The notes beneath the pieces are model-generated. The model was not told the DNA's origin. It saw only the letters and a program-made list of their open reading frames with translations, and made no database searches. Shown here one piece after another: positions 22,028 to 33,164 of a stretch of 39,766 nucleotides of DNA (position 1 is its first letter; each line of letters starts with the position of its first letter). Origin of the DNA: Hypsibius dujardini (taxonomy: Eukaryota; Tardigrada; Eutardigrada; Parachela; Hypsibiidae); contig LRSR01001897.1 of assembly GCA_001579985.1 (NCBI GenBank), positions 3,361 to 43,126 on the forward strand, read 5' to 3'. A program made the position numbers and the translations under genes.

Positions 22028-22379
22028 TACCTGGGTAAACCCCATGAAATGGAATAGGTTTGTCCGTTACTACTTCGTTCGGAAAAAAATTGATATCTCT
22101 GAAATACTTATAACTGTAACATCCTGGAGAAATATCCAATTTCAGAGCACATTTATTAGTGTAATTTAACAAATCCTGGAGGAATTGGAGCTAGAATTGG
22201 GTAATTGATTTCAATTTGATCATTTCTTGTCCAATCCACTGGCATTTCACTTGTCAGTTGCATTTACACTCTGCATTTTGTCTGTTCTACGCATTTCTCA
22301 GACAGTGAAATTAAAATTCCAGTGAAATTCCTTAAGAGTGCTTCCATTTAGCCTTATCGGCAGCAAAATGAAAATGGCA

Positions 22380-22565
22380 AAGTAATATTAATATATCCAA
22401 TATATAACTTACAGCTATTTTAATAGTGGTAATATAATAAAATAGGGCCATCTGAAATTCTATATTATATTAGAAAGTAATTAAATTGAAATTCTAACCC
22501 GAAAAAACAGTAATATAATATATATTTATATATAGTAATAATATAATACAGTAATATATTTTAAC
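22380..22565. repeat. AT-rich low-complexity tract
   Basis: The tract is dominated by TAATATA and TATATA units. No gene is seen from 22030 to 22640. Confidence 0.7.
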
Positions 22566-22639
22566 ACCCCTGAGACGTAGTATTAAAAAAACACTAGGTT
22601 GTGTCTATGTTTATTATTTTGTCTGTGTCTTATCGGTTT

Positions 22640-22825
22640 TCATGTATGTAGCCTTTCATGTGTCTGTGTTTGTGGTGTCTGTGTTTGTGTCGGTGTTGGT
22701 GTCGGTGTCGGTGTCTGTGTCCGTGTTTATCTCTGTCTTTGTGAAAGCTGTTGTGCCTTTGTCTGAGTCCGTGTCTTTGTCTGAGTCTGTGTCTATGTCT
22801 GTGTCTCTTTGTACCCGTGTCTACG
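22640..22825. repeat. (GTGTCT/GTGTCG)n minisatellite
   Basis: GTGTCN hexamers such as GTGTCTGTGTTTGTGTCGGT repeat along the plus strand. The His/Arg-rich minus frame across it is a repeat artefact. Confidence 0.85.
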
Positions 22826-23297
22826 CCATGTAGTATACCTTCACGTTGCCGAACAGTTGTCATGCACAAAACTCTAGGTCTAATCCAAGACCCAGACATA
22901 GGCAGAGATAAAAGCGCGAACCCAGACAAGGGCAAGAATACGGAAACAGACCCAGATACAGATACACACTGATATCGAAACTTAAACAGACCTGGTTACA
23001 ATAGACTAATTGCCGACACGTTCGGCGACACGGCGTGAAATTTCAGCACAAACAAAGCCCTTTAAAAACTCAGGCTTACTTGCTTATACGACCAACTGTT
23101 CTGACCCTTGGTCAGCCAAGCGCGAGTGAATTTAGCGCAACACTGCACCACATACCGACCGAAGTCACTAATTCAACTCTCTGTTCAAACGATAGAGGTA
23201 AAAGTTGCAACTGCTCGAGAATGTCCTGCTCTCCATCTAGAAAATATTATTTATCTTGAATGGAAAATGATGAAGGAACATCTCCACGGATCAAGTA

Positions 23298-23480
23298 TCA
23301 AGGACAGGCGGTGGGTTGAATCGCCACATGGGTTAAATCGGTCGGGTGGCGGACGGCGCCACAAGTGTAAATTGTAAACAACACCCATTCAGCTTCACAC
23401 ACACCATGCACTTGTGGCGCCCTCCGCCACCAGACCGATTCAATCCATGTAGCGATTCAACCCACCGCCTGTCCTTAGTA
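23298..23480. mobile_element. About 183-bp foldback MITE with about 75-bp arms
   Basis: The left arm AAGGACAGGCGGTGGGTTGA and the right arm TCAACCCACCGCCTGTCCTT are reverse complements. Pairing extends to the inner GGCGCCACAAGTG / CACTTGTGGCGCC. The ends lie next to TA. It has no coding capacity. Confidence 0.75.
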
Positions 23481-23753
23481 TACTACAATTGTGTCGCGAT
23501 GTGCTTCACTATGCGCGAGGTTAAAATCAAACAGATCGGATGCACATTAATTCTACGCCAGCGACATGGTATCGCTCAGACACACAAAGCTATTGTCGGC
23601 CAACACGCGCCCCGCATCATCCTGATTTACAAAATTGAGACGGGAGAATACTAATTTTATAGTTTTATTGTGATTGACCGAATATGGACTTTATTCTGAC
23701 AGCTGGCTGTAGTGAAGTGGGCGTTAGGCTACATGCAAATACAAATACACAAG

Positions 23754-23790
23754 CAGAGAGACAGAGAGACAGAGAGACAGAGAGACAGAA
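23754..23790. repeat. (AGAGAGAC)n microsatellite
   Basis: Five near-perfect copies of GAGAGACA-type units are present. Confidence 0.8.
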
Positions 23791-23977
23791 GGCATTTACG
23801 GTATAGGTATTGAAAAACAATTTTCTCAGTTGTCGCTGGTTACGATTGAGCTTTGCACAGTATAGTAAAATTGGTTGCTTTACATGGAATCCGCCGGAAC
23901 GTGTTATTCCGCGAATCTCAACAAAGTGACAAAGATCAATTTTCTGAACGAACGAATCTTAACAACCAACGAGCACA

Positions 23978-24427
23978 TTGTTTTGTGATTTTTCTAAAAC
24001 CTTCATTGTCCACAATTTTCTCAAACAGGTGGGTAGGAACGTCCATAAAGGGTTGCCCAACAATATAAAACCGGACGTGATAAAGCCAATTCAAACAAGG
24101 CAGAGAAACATGACCGTGCTGTCCCTGCACAAGTATAATGACTTCAGAGAAGCGGTAAAAAATGGCATCTCCTCCGCGGTTCGACAGATTAAAGCGGCAA
24201 AGAAAAAGGCGCTCCTCGACAAAGAACAACAATTACGGGACACGCAGATTCCGGGTGCAGAAATCATCGCGCAGTTCCCCGCGACTGCCTTTCCTTTCAG
24301 GATACCGGTGACTGCGTCAATGCCCTGCGTCCCGCCCGGCTGCATCTATCGTCACTGGGACCTAGCTTTTAACTTCCCCGTCCTGTCGTTGTCAAATGCA
24401 AAAATAATCTCTTCAGTTTTTTTGTGA
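23978..24427 (+). other. Possible coding exon, unrecognised, 149 codons
   Basis: The frame looks protein-like in its middle: HKYNDFREAVKNGISSAV, then a basic helix (RQIKAAKKKALLDKEQQL), then QIPGAEIIAQFPATAFPF. An acceptor-like TTCTCAAACAG precedes GTGGGTAGG at 24030. No domain was recognised and no partner exon was identified. It could be an exon of a gene, part of a transposon, or chance. Confidence 0.35.
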
Positions 24428-24429
24428 CA

Positions 24430-25300
24430 GCACAAAATTAACGTTTGACTTGCCTTTTTTCGCATTTTCTGTTAAATTTGGAAAAAGCCTAGCCGCACTT
24501 AATTGTAATCATTGTATAGAGCGAGTTTTTGCTGGTGAAAAAAATGGGAAGTATTGCACGCACCGCAGTTTCAAAATTCATTCGATATCGTGTTCGAAGT
24601 TCATAGAGGGGTGAGTTTGGGCTAGGATTTTATGATTTTTGCAGATTAATACTCTTCCCCAGGCCAAATGAAGGATGGACAAACCGTACCTCCCTTTGCA
24701 GGGGCTAGGTTACAGTTCCCCCAGCCGAGAGGTAGCTGCATTGTTTTGCCACCCCCTCCAGGGATTTAGGCTACCACTCTCCCTCTGCTTTTCCTTCCAA
24801 CTCTTGTCCCCAGTTGCTTTTACGAGTGCTGACCAAAATCATTTTGAGCCATCTCGACAAATTTGCCACTTTTCGAAAGCCCAATTGTTTTCCAATCTTT
24901 AAGTGTACAAATCCTAATATTCAGACATCAGAGATCACACATCATCCAAAGGCAGCAATCAAATAAAAGTACTGGAGAGGCAGGAAGGCGATCGCGTAAT
25001 TCCAGTAATTCTGCTTACTCCAGCAGCCAGACAGTGTGTGCCGTAGTACCGTGTGCAGACAGAAGCTTTAGCCGAGCTCCATGCCCGCAAGGACTACACT
25101 GGCCAATTATATGCGAGCACTCGATGTGATAAACCCGCCCATGATTGTGACAGACAGACAGACAGACAGACAGACATTCTCAATATCCAACCACAGCACT
25201 GCATTTTAGAGGACCTCGTCGCTTCGATCCTCGGTCTGATTAAGCTAGTATAGAGTTAGATTCAACTTTGCTTACCATCACTATGCGAGAACGAGGCGGG
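24430..25300. other. Intergenic, repeat fragments only
   Basis: A C-rich stretch at 24660-24860 resembles parts of the G/C-run inverted-repeat elements (GTCCCC, ACGAGTGCTGACCAAA). A (CAGA)n microsatellite lies at 25149-25175. No gene was recognised. Confidence 0.45.
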
Positions 25301-25311
25301 GCGGGGCTTAC

Positions 25312-26648
25312 GTCAACTTTAACTGCAGCAGCGTCCCAGCTGATTAAAAGGGTCGGTAACGGGGATTTGTAGTGAAAATAGGCAATGATCTCAGCGTTCT
25401 AGAGCAAGGAGAGAACCACGTTGACCACTTTGAGGTAGAAAGCATGTCGCAGATTGAAGAAATTGTGGTACCAAATGGGATTCATCGTGCAGAACAACCG
25501 CTCCAATGAGAAGATTACCGGAGTACATGTGTTACATCCATCACCGATTGAGGGGGAGTTTGCCACCCTATATTGCTAGACACTCTAAGCCGACGTGAAT
25601 TCACATATTACTCCACACGTATCATCCGGGCACAACCAATTTCAAATTTTTTTATTGTCATTGATTTTGTACGTACACAAGGACGAGACTTCTGATTGCC
25701 ATCACTGCCAGATAACGTTTTGCCGTTGACTCTGGCTGCTGCCGTAGTTGGACCGAACAAATAAAGACACTACCGACGGTGGCCAGTGTCGCGTCTGCTG
25801 ATCCGTCAACGCTGGGACCGCATGATAAAGCCTTCTTAACCATTATCACCACTCCGCGTCTGGTCATCTCCTACTGTTATTAGTATACACGTACTTTTGT
25901 GCTGTACCGTACTGGAGTGTGCTCTAGTTTATTTGTGAGCATTACTGTACTCTGTCTTGTGTAGATAGCTCTGACATATTCATGAGCGCTTCTTTATTCT
26001 GTCTTGGTGGGTGTTCACGCAGATGTGGTCATTGGTCATTTTATACATTGTACACGTACATGTCCATGTACACTCCCGTAGCGCTCAAATAAGCTCGCGA
26101 GTTGCTGTTGTGAAGAGATCAGTTCGCATCACTTTAGTTTTCTCTTCTTACGTCCTAGTAATACGACAAGCGGTCTCCGCCCGTTATTCTACTAGTATGA
26201 TAGGGTCGACTTGATAAGTCTGGTTAGCTACCGCTTCACCAGAACCACCAAAATGAGACGCGGCAATGATCACCACCAGAGTTCCACAAATTGTCGCGGG
26301 CTTTCTGTAATTCTTTGTTCTACTTTCGATATAGTAAGCGGTAACGTTGTTCTACTTATTTCTTTCGTTAGTTAGCCTTCGTCCTCTGACATATTGTATA
26401 TATGGTACTGTTGTATGGTGTTTGTAGTCAGTTTTGGTAGTTTGTATGTAGCGATAAAATGACAGTGAACAGTATAGTGTTGCGGTCGCTACAACATCCT
26501 CCCCTTCATCTGGCCAATTACAATCGTCCAAGGCGTTAAAATTAGCCGCATACATAGTTCTGCCGTTTACGTTAAATGACGCGGCCATTTGTGCAACGTA
26601 CTTGAACGTACGCGAATACCGTGAAAACAGAGGTACCCGGACTTTCAT
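25312..26648 (-). pseudogene. GPCR-G, fragmented 7TM receptor pseudogene
   Basis: Pieces of exon 1 are scattered: the N-terminus (26590-26480, ALDDCNWPDEG), part of TM1 (about 26275-26233), and the TM1-TM2 end (25800-25672, VQLRQQPESTAKRYLAVMAI). Exon 3 is at about 25525-25312, with VIFSLERLFCTMNPIW to AAAVKVD|GTAAGC. It has an in-frame TAG where D and E have TGG (LLW). No exon 2 fits in the 150 bp between exons 1 and 3, and exons 4-6 are absent. About 430 bp interrupt exon 1 internally. It belongs to the D/E/F subfamily and lies at that array's downstream end. Confidence 0.8.
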
Positions 26649-26649
26649 G

Positions 26650-26790
26650 TTTCAAACGGCAGTACACAATGCTTGAATATTACGTGTTGGATATAATTGC
26701 ACTAGTCGTGTTGAAAAGGTACCGGAAAAAGCAGCCTGACTGTCATGCTTTCGCCGTAATATGGCCCCGAGAGGCCCAGATCAGCAACCT
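26650..26790 (-). promoter_or_regulatory. Upstream block U of GPCR-G (promoter or 5' UTR remnant)
   Basis: It shares ordered words with the regions upstream of D and E: GCAGCCTGACTGTC, GGCCCCGAG and CAACCTTGAATTCGTTTT. The copy is more diverged, as fits a pseudogene. Function as a promoter is inferred from position only. Confidence 0.4.
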
Positions 26791-27360
26791 TGAATTCGTT
26801 TTCAACGGTAATCACGGACCAGCGAGTACAAGAACACATTCGTTCCATAGGCTGATAACTGAAATGGCAGTCTGAACATTGAGATATCTCCTAAATTGTC
26901 ATATGAATCTGTTTGAACGTTTTCGATAGATTAATATGAAAAATATTCAAAATGTTGACAGGTGTTTTTAGTATTTTCAAGGATTTTTAAATGAGAATTG
27001 GCAAAAACGGAAATCAGAACAAAAGTCAAACAGTTTCGCACTTATGTGTGTTGATATCATTACTTGCAAATTACCAAAGACTAGTTCGAAAACGCGTGCC
27101 GCACTTCATCCTCTTTAATATTCTCACCCCTGCCAAGTTACTTTAAAGTTTGCGAGCGAAGATGTATAAAGTTACGAGAACAACAAATGCTTCGCTAAAA
27201 GGCAGGAACATCGTCAAAATTGGTTCCACCCACAAGCCCAACTATTTCAACGAAAAAGTGTTGAATTAAATTAAGAATAACAATACGAAGTAACAGATAA
27301 ACTAGTGCAGGACAAATCAATCCGTACGGGTACCGGAACATTGCCGCATGTGGACCTTCA

Positions 27361-27399
27361 TCAAGGTGAAATGGGAATGGCCGATGTGTCAGGTGAAAT
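27361..27399 (-). CDS. GPCR-D exon 6 (12-residue C-terminus)
   Basis: The short exon after TTTTGAATAG| reads ISPDTSAIPISP and then TGA. The homologous sites in E and F give VPPDTSAIPTPP and VSPDTSAIPTPP with the same stop. Support is a conserved donor, acceptor, phase and stop across three copies. Confidence 0.6.
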   Translation of the reverse strand: MSPDTSAIPISP

Positions 27400-30300
27400 C
27401 TATTCAAAACGCAGAACAAGAATATCAACAGCAAATGGGACATCTTTGTAAGACTGAATCATAGGTCCATGAAGGATCTTTGCGGGTCTGAACCAAGACC
27501 CCTGAAAATCGAGCCGGACCCGACCAAGAGGCAAACAAGTTGTGCTTTGTTTCGGAACTTCCAGTTTTGGCGATTTTTTTCTGGTTGTTTTATCCCCCCT
27601 CCTCCCCCAAGATGTAAAAATATTATTTTAAAACTTGTTTCTTTTCGATAAGCAATTATTCTTGAGGCTGCAGTGGCCAAATTCCAGACGAGCCGTTGAC
27701 CTTTTTTAACGACTTTTTTACGATAATCATCGACGAATCATTGAACATTGCGAAGTGAATTCTGAACAAAAACATCTTCAGAACAATTGTTCCCAACAAC
27801 AAGGGGTCCTAGTTCTGACCGTTAAGGATGTTAAACGAGCCGTTGTTTTCAGTCCAGAAGTAAGTAGTCGGCACTTACCCTGCTGCCATGGTAAGTGCTG
27901 CTGCTGCTGTTTTCAGTTAGTTTATGCGACTCTAGAGCCTTGCGCTTGGATTTGCAGCAAAGCATGTCGACCTGTTGCCGAAACCTGGTGGATGTGAGGT
28001 AGAACACGTAGAAATCGGCCGAATACCCAAACACCGACAAATTCCCGCCAAATATGCGAAATATCGCTTTGTCATGAGACGACACGTACATGGAGCAGTA
28101 GGGTGGTTCTGAAGTTCAGGAAGACGTTACTTGTGATTTCATACTTTAGATACTGCTGCCCTTGAACAAAATTTCACCTGCTGTCATGACAATCAGGTTG
28201 TAGATGATGAACGGAAACTGCGTGATGGAGTAGATAATGGCAGAGGAGAGGAGTAGAATGGAGCTGTTACGGTTTGTGGAGTCTTGTGGGGAGGAATCTG
28301 TGCTCCCTTGAGCAACTAAAGATTTCCGCGAGCGAGTGTGCTTAGCGAGCACTCCAACGAGGATCACGTTGACGACCATCAAAATCAACCAAATGCAGAC
28401 GCATCGAGCTGCCTGAAGAAAGAAACGTGTTGCCACAAAAACATTTAGTCATTGCGCCTGCAGAACAGTCTTCTTAGTTTTAAGGGTGAACAGATAGAGG
28501 CAGTGCAGCCGTCAACGCAATGTGTCAAACAATCGTCGAAAAAGATATCATTGAGCTAGAAAAATGTTGAGCCGTGCGCGTCAGAACTAAGTCTTGTAAT
28601 TGGTCTATTCGCCGTTTTCGATTGTTGACAGGGCGGCTGCCTTATCGCCTAGCCAAATGCGATCAGCGAATTGCCTTGACAACTCCGACTGATCACTTGT
28701 TCAAATTCGTTCATCAAAAGTTTATCGATACATTTTGTTGATTGATGACAAACGTTGACAACCGCACTCTCGCTGATGTCTTACTTCATTAGGATTATAT
28801 TTCAACGTGAAATATTAGACACCACTGGAATGCAATGGCCGAAATAATTGAGGGGGGGGAAGCACCTTTGGTAATTTTTCAGAACCCTTCGTTGAGGGTG
28901 GCGGCATAACTTTTCCCATGGGCAATTGCATGCCCAAAGGCACTATCCACAACGCTCCTGATCAGATTTCGCCGCTCTTAGGGCTTACTGACCCATGCTC
29001 AGTTCGGCGGTTGTTCAGGTGGAACCCTTCCCCATTTTAGTTCTCAAAGATGAGATCTTCAGAGTGGCCTTCGACGCTTTCACTAGACAAACTCGAAGGG
29101 TTGCAAATATTTCTAACAAAACAGTTACAATAATCCCTCCCCCCTTTCCCCATTTTGGTAAAAACTTGAATTCCTGGGTGTTATTACTGACCAGTCTCAC
29201 CATTATCACATCTCTCAATTTTGTTCCTTTGTACTTGGTGGCGTCAGAAAATATTCTTACCAGCCTCATTAAGTAGTCTACCCCGACGTGGACAAAAGAG
29301 GTGTCCCAGGCAGCTCCCCCCCCCCCTGGTCACTTCGCCCACTGGGAACGAAGAGTTTCCCAACTAGCGTGGGGTATTGTGTCCGAAGGGGGCGAAACCG
29401 GTGAGGGGGGGGGCTAACGGACTAGCCGAACCGAAGGTTGAGATTTATTCGTTTGATTGAAAAATATGGAGGTATTCGGTTGAACCATAGAAATTCAAGA
29501 ATTGGTTTCAGGTTTCTCAGTTTGCTTAAAAACATTCGTTCCCGCAAATTAGCCTTCGCACTGCTTTTGCTTACAGCCAGATGGATTTTACGTCTATGCC
29601 CACCCCTGAACGGGACGGTTATGAGGACTTACATCGACTTTGGTCGCAGCACTGTCCCAGCTGGTCAGAAGGGGCGGCGGAGATTTGTAGTGAAAATAAG
29701 CAATAATCTCGGAGGTCCAGAGCAGTGAGAAAAACGCAATGCCCGCTTCGAGGTAAATGGCGTGCCTCAAATTGAAGAAGTTATGATAGCGAATGGGATT
29801 CATCGTGCAGAGCAGGCGCTCCAGTGAGAAAACGACCAATGTGCTGTGGCATAAAATGGAATTGTCACTAAAGCACAACCAGAACGCGATGTCTCTTTCG
29901 TCAACTATACTCACGTGTGTCGGGTCGGATATTTTTACCAGTCGGAGATCCAAACCGCGCTGTACTGCAGCCATATAAGAGGCCCATTCAATTCGGCCAG
30001 AATGGGACCATAGGAATGCCAAGCATTCGATGTAGAACCGTTGCCAGTCAAAGCGTGCAGGCAGTAATTTGGAACGGAAGCCCATCTATACGATTAAAGA
30101 CGATGGGTTTGTTAAGCCATTTTGCAAGAAATGATCGCTTTCTTCATTATTAAAAACTGTCCCTTTCCTTATTTCTCGAATGCTAACCCATTTTTCATAA
30201 TCAATTACAGTAGCCATACAGAATAATCTTTTTGAGTCTTTTTGAGGCCCTTGCTCCAAATCGTCAGTTCCACGATTTATAACCATTTCCCCCCCCCTCC

Positions 30301-30922
30301 ATCCCAGTGGGGAGTTATTCGTTTCCAACCCCTCGGCGGCGGGGGGGGGGAGAAGGGAATTTTAGTTCTTCGCCTGTTAAAGGTTGGCTTAGGTTACAAG
30401 TCCCCCCACCTTCCCCGATCTTGTCCCCTCCTAATTTTGTTTTTTTCAATGTCCACCGTTATTCCCTATCTTGATAAATTGAAGATTGATGCAATAAAAT
30501 CCTTTAAGTTTACTCGTAAAACCAAATATAACCTAAAAAGGGGAAGGGGGACTTGCAGCATAAACGTTAAACGTTAGCCCCACCAGGGGGGACGGATATA
30601 ACGCCCCCCCCCTCTTCCAAATAAAACGTTCCTCTCATTGAATTTGTACGTACAGAATGACAAGACAGCAGATAGCCATGACGATGAGATAAAGATTTGT
30701 GGTTGACTTCTGCTGTTGTCGCAGCTGGACTGTGATGATGAAAGCGCTGCCGATGGTGCCCAGAACCACCAGAATGGGACGCAAAATGAGCATTACCCAG
30801 AGGGGGTAAAAGTAGGGCAGTTCCAGCACAGACGGCTCTTCCTCCGGCCAATTGCAGTCGTCCAAGGCAGTTGCATTTTCAGCTGAAATGTTACTGCTGT
30901 TTCCCTTAAAATATGTTGCCAT
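27361..30922 (-). CDS. GPCR-D, complete atypical 7TM receptor, about 376 aa
   Basis: Preferred exons: 30922-30654, 30085-29939, 29843-29633, 28412-28178, 28108-27879 and 27399-27361 (1131 bp, all phases closing). The N-terminus has NSS, NIS and NAT sites and CNWPEE. TM1 is RPILVVLGTIGSAFIITV, and TM2 crosses exons 1-2. TM3 ends with E147-R148 (SLERLLCTMNPIRY). TM6 is IIYSITQFPFIIYNL and TM7 GYSADFYVFYLTS. Unlike typical class A receptors, D2.50 is Cys, N1.50 is Thr, and NPxxY is D-F-Y-V-F. Without exon 6 the frame of exon 5 ends ten codons past the donor, at 27849, giving 373 aa. It is a likely plasma-membrane receptor of unknown ligand; B (377 aa) is nearly the same length. Confidence 0.85.
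27879..28108 (-). CDS. GPCR-D exon 5
   Basis: The 230-bp exon follows GAACTTCAG. It encodes TM7 and a tail with CCKSKRKAL, a possible palmitoylated Cys pair, and ends AGG|GTAAGT in phase 0. If unspliced, it stops at 27849. Confidence 0.75.
28178..28412 (-). CDS. GPCR-D exon 4
   Basis: The 235-bp exon follows TTTCTTTCTTCAG. It encodes TM5 (CIWLILMVVNVILVGVL), inner loop 3 (KHTRSRKSLVAQ) and TM6, and ends ACAGCAG|GTGAAA. Confidence 0.85.
28840..29440. other. Expanded part of GPCR-D intron 3
   Basis: This intron is 1.2 kb in D and 0.65 kb in E. The extra sequence has C and G homopolymer runs (CCCCCCCCCC near 29318, GGGGGGGGG near 29404) and no recognisable gene. Confidence 0.45.
29633..29843 (-). 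CDS. GPCR-D exon 3
   Basis: The 211-bp exon follows GCCACAG and ends GTCGAT|GTAAGT, a consensus donor. It carries the ER motif, inner loop 2, TM4 and outer loop 2. Intron 2 (95 bp) happens to be open in the exon-3 frame, so a naive frame runs through it. Confidence 0.85.
29939..30085 (-). CDS. GPCR-D exon 2
   Basis: The 147-bp exon follows CGTATAG and reads WASVPNYCLHALTGNG to WLQYSAVWISD. It ends GACTG|GTAAAA. It is one codon longer than in the A/B subfamily. Confidence 0.83.
30386..30566. mobile_element. Inverted-repeat element with G/C-run ends, copy 2
   Basis: The left end GGCTTAGGTTACAAGTCCCC matches the left end at 6256, and the inner ATAAATTGAAGATTG is shared. The right end (AAAAAGGGGAAGGGGGACTT) is the partial reverse complement. 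It sits in GPCR-D intron 1, as copy 1 does in GPCR-B intron 1. Confidence 0.6.
30654..30922 (-). CDS. GPCR-D exon 1
   Basis: The 269-bp exon starts MATYFKGNSSN and ends ATTCT|GTACGT in phase 2, the same phase as A and B. Confidence 0.85.
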
Positions 30923-31022
30923 TTCGTTAGAGATTGCGTGAACGTAAATTGCTCAACAGAGGCTATACGGTTTGAAAGAAAATCAAGAAGCCTCGCATTA
31001 ACGCAAAAACGCAAAATCGCAT

Positions 31023-31190
31023 AACAATGATTTGATGTTTGGAAACGAAAGCAGGGCTTCTCGTGTACTCCACTTGTAGCTGTCGTGTGCCTGAAATTAT
31101 ACCCAAAACAGAAGCCTCACTTTCGTGTTTCCTACCTTTGGCCTCGGGTTTTCATTTCACCAACCTTGAACTCGTTTCCGACAATTTTCG
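31023..31190 (-). promoter_or_regulatory. Upstream block U of GPCR-D (candidate promoter/5' UTR)
   Basis: It is strongly similar to 37437-37585 upstream of GPCR-E, with shared words GATTTGATGTTTGGAAACGA and ACCAACCTTGAACTCGTTT. On the minus strand the conserved GAGTTCAAGGTTGGTGA lies about 240 bp before the start codon. An untranslated first exon is possible because a GTAAGATT-type donor follows in E. Confidence 0.45.
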
Positions 31191-31887
31191 CAACGCCGGC
31201 ACGAGGCACAGAAGAAGCCCTATCGCCCTGCAGGTTGATTAGTCATTGTGGCAGTAATGATCTTCGATATACTTTCTGATTTTTATGTTTTCCCATATGG
31301 GCCATTGCGCTAGTCTCGTTACAAAGACGACAGAACGAAAATCTAAACCGAAAGATAAACAATACAAAAGGGTGCCAACTTGGGAAGATTTTCCAAGGTC
31401 CAGTCAGAAACGTCCCGGACAATGTTTTTGAGATGTTTAAAATGGACAATATTTGTTTATTTCACTGCTGTGGTACCAGAATTTTTTTGGCGGAATTCAA
31501 AGTGCAAAATATCCACTCCAAATCTGTTGCTGGATTGATTGATTGGACCAGCACTCTTTCAGTGCTATTGATCGATTGAGCTGATGTCCTACCAGTTAGA
31601 TTTATCGACTGATTTTGGTTCGACAAGAAATTTTACTTAGCTACTCGACGACAAAGAAACAAGAAAACAATTTCTACTTTATAGATTTCTCAAACCGACA
31701 AAATAAAATCACTCTAAAAGATGGAGAATAGAAACAATTCCGAAAGCAGCAACGCATGTCAATCCTGAACCATTGAAGCTTACATTTGCTCCTAAATTTC
31801 ATCAGTAACTCAACAGCATAAACACAGATACAACTTTCTCTAATCAAAACAAGGCGGTTTTACTTCTTCCCGTTCGAGTACTTCTCA
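31190..31887. other. Intergenic, no gene recognised
   Basis: AT-rich sequence between GPCR-D and the first foldback element. No supported exon was found. Confidence 0.4.
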
Positions 31888-32522
31888 CAAGGGAACGGAA
31901 CGGTAGATGTCACGCCGATCTGTCTAATTTTTTTTTCAAATAGTGAACTAAACTGATAAATTATATAATTTAGTAAACAATTTCATCGGCAAACGAGATC
32001 TGGTTTGAACGGGAGAAAATTCGAGAGTTTCCCGATAGCACCGTGGGTTTCCCCATTCAATTCAACTGTTGATTGTTTGATTTCTGTTTTAGCAAAATTC
32101 AATTTAATTTCTGATTTTTGATTCTAAAATGTTTGACACTCTTCCACTCCAAATTCGATTTGGAATCAATCGAGATTAGCAGAATCTTTTCTTGATGCCA
32201 GGGGGCGGAACTATGGGTCATTTCTGCAACGTCACTCGGAAGCCTAGATTGAAACTAGCCCATAACTCCTCAAAAAAGATTCTGTCAATCGATTGATCCA
32301 TATCGAATTTTAAGTGGAAAAGTTCAAAATCTTAGAATCAAACCTTTTTCAAAAATGACGTTTTGTATGGGTTGTAGAGGTAAAACATTTTAAATGAGTT
32401 TTGCCAGAACGTAAATCAAACAATCAACGGTTGAATTGAATGGGAAACCCGCAGAGTCATCGGGAAACTTTCGAATTTTCTCCCGCTCAAAGCAGAGCTC
32501 GTTTGTCGATGAAATTGTTTGC
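31888..32522. mobile_element. Foldback element, copy 1, right end truncated
   Basis: The left terminus CAAGGGAACGGAACGGTAG matches the intact copy at 33902. The arms pair around a centre near 32240, for example AAACAATTTCATCGGCAAAC with its reverse complement at about 32500-32520. The right arm stops matching at about 32522, so the outer right end is lost. It has no coding capacity. Confidence 0.75.
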
Positions 32523-33164
32523 TCTTGGCCCAAACGGCGATCTTTGTCCGTCAGAAACGTCAAAACAGCTGGCCGAACAAGTTTCGTCTGGCATTTTGAT
32601 GTTGACGTACAGATAGCTCTTGATATTTTTCGGCGACAAACACGAGCGCATTTTACTTTTGAATTATACATTTATGTCGTATGCTGAAATTAGCCGTTCG
32701 ACGTCACAAGAATACGGAGTTGCGACAACTAGACGACCTGAAACGACAAACAGGTACTTCATTTCGGGCAATCTGATACATACCGAGAAAAGAACAACAT
32801 ACCGAGAAAAGAACAACAAATTACAATGTAAAGGGTGACTGAAAGAATGACGTAACTTTATTGCGGGCACTTACAAGTAATGCGTCACGGATTTTTGTGC
32901 CGAGATGAGACGAAGCTAAGTCGCAGTTGGTCATGTAGAACTTCTCCAGCTCCAAATCAAAAACAAGGACACGATGGAATTTTCGCAAATCATTCTCGGT
33001 CACATCCCGAGAGATTGAAGCGAGCGGAAGTCTGGCCGTTCACAAGTCATTATCATTCGCCATGCGCTATTTCAAAACAAAGTGACAAGCAGAAGCCCAT
33101 AAATGAAAACGTTCAGCGAAAGACAGACATACGGACGATAGACGGATGGATTTATTGTTAGGCT
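32523..33164. other. Intergenic, no gene recognised
   Basis: It contains a tandem duplication of CATACCGAGAAAAGAACAA near 32778-32818. No exon was recognised. Confidence 0.45.

Noticed and set aside
22630-22935. His/Arg-rich minus-strand frame
   Set aside because: It comes from the GTGTCN minisatellite and has no independent coding evidence.
29594-30085. A single exon covering GPCR-D exons 2 and 3
   Set aside because: The frame is continuous only because intron 2 happens to be open. Its exon-2 part is in the wrong frame, whereas the spliced version matches paralogues.
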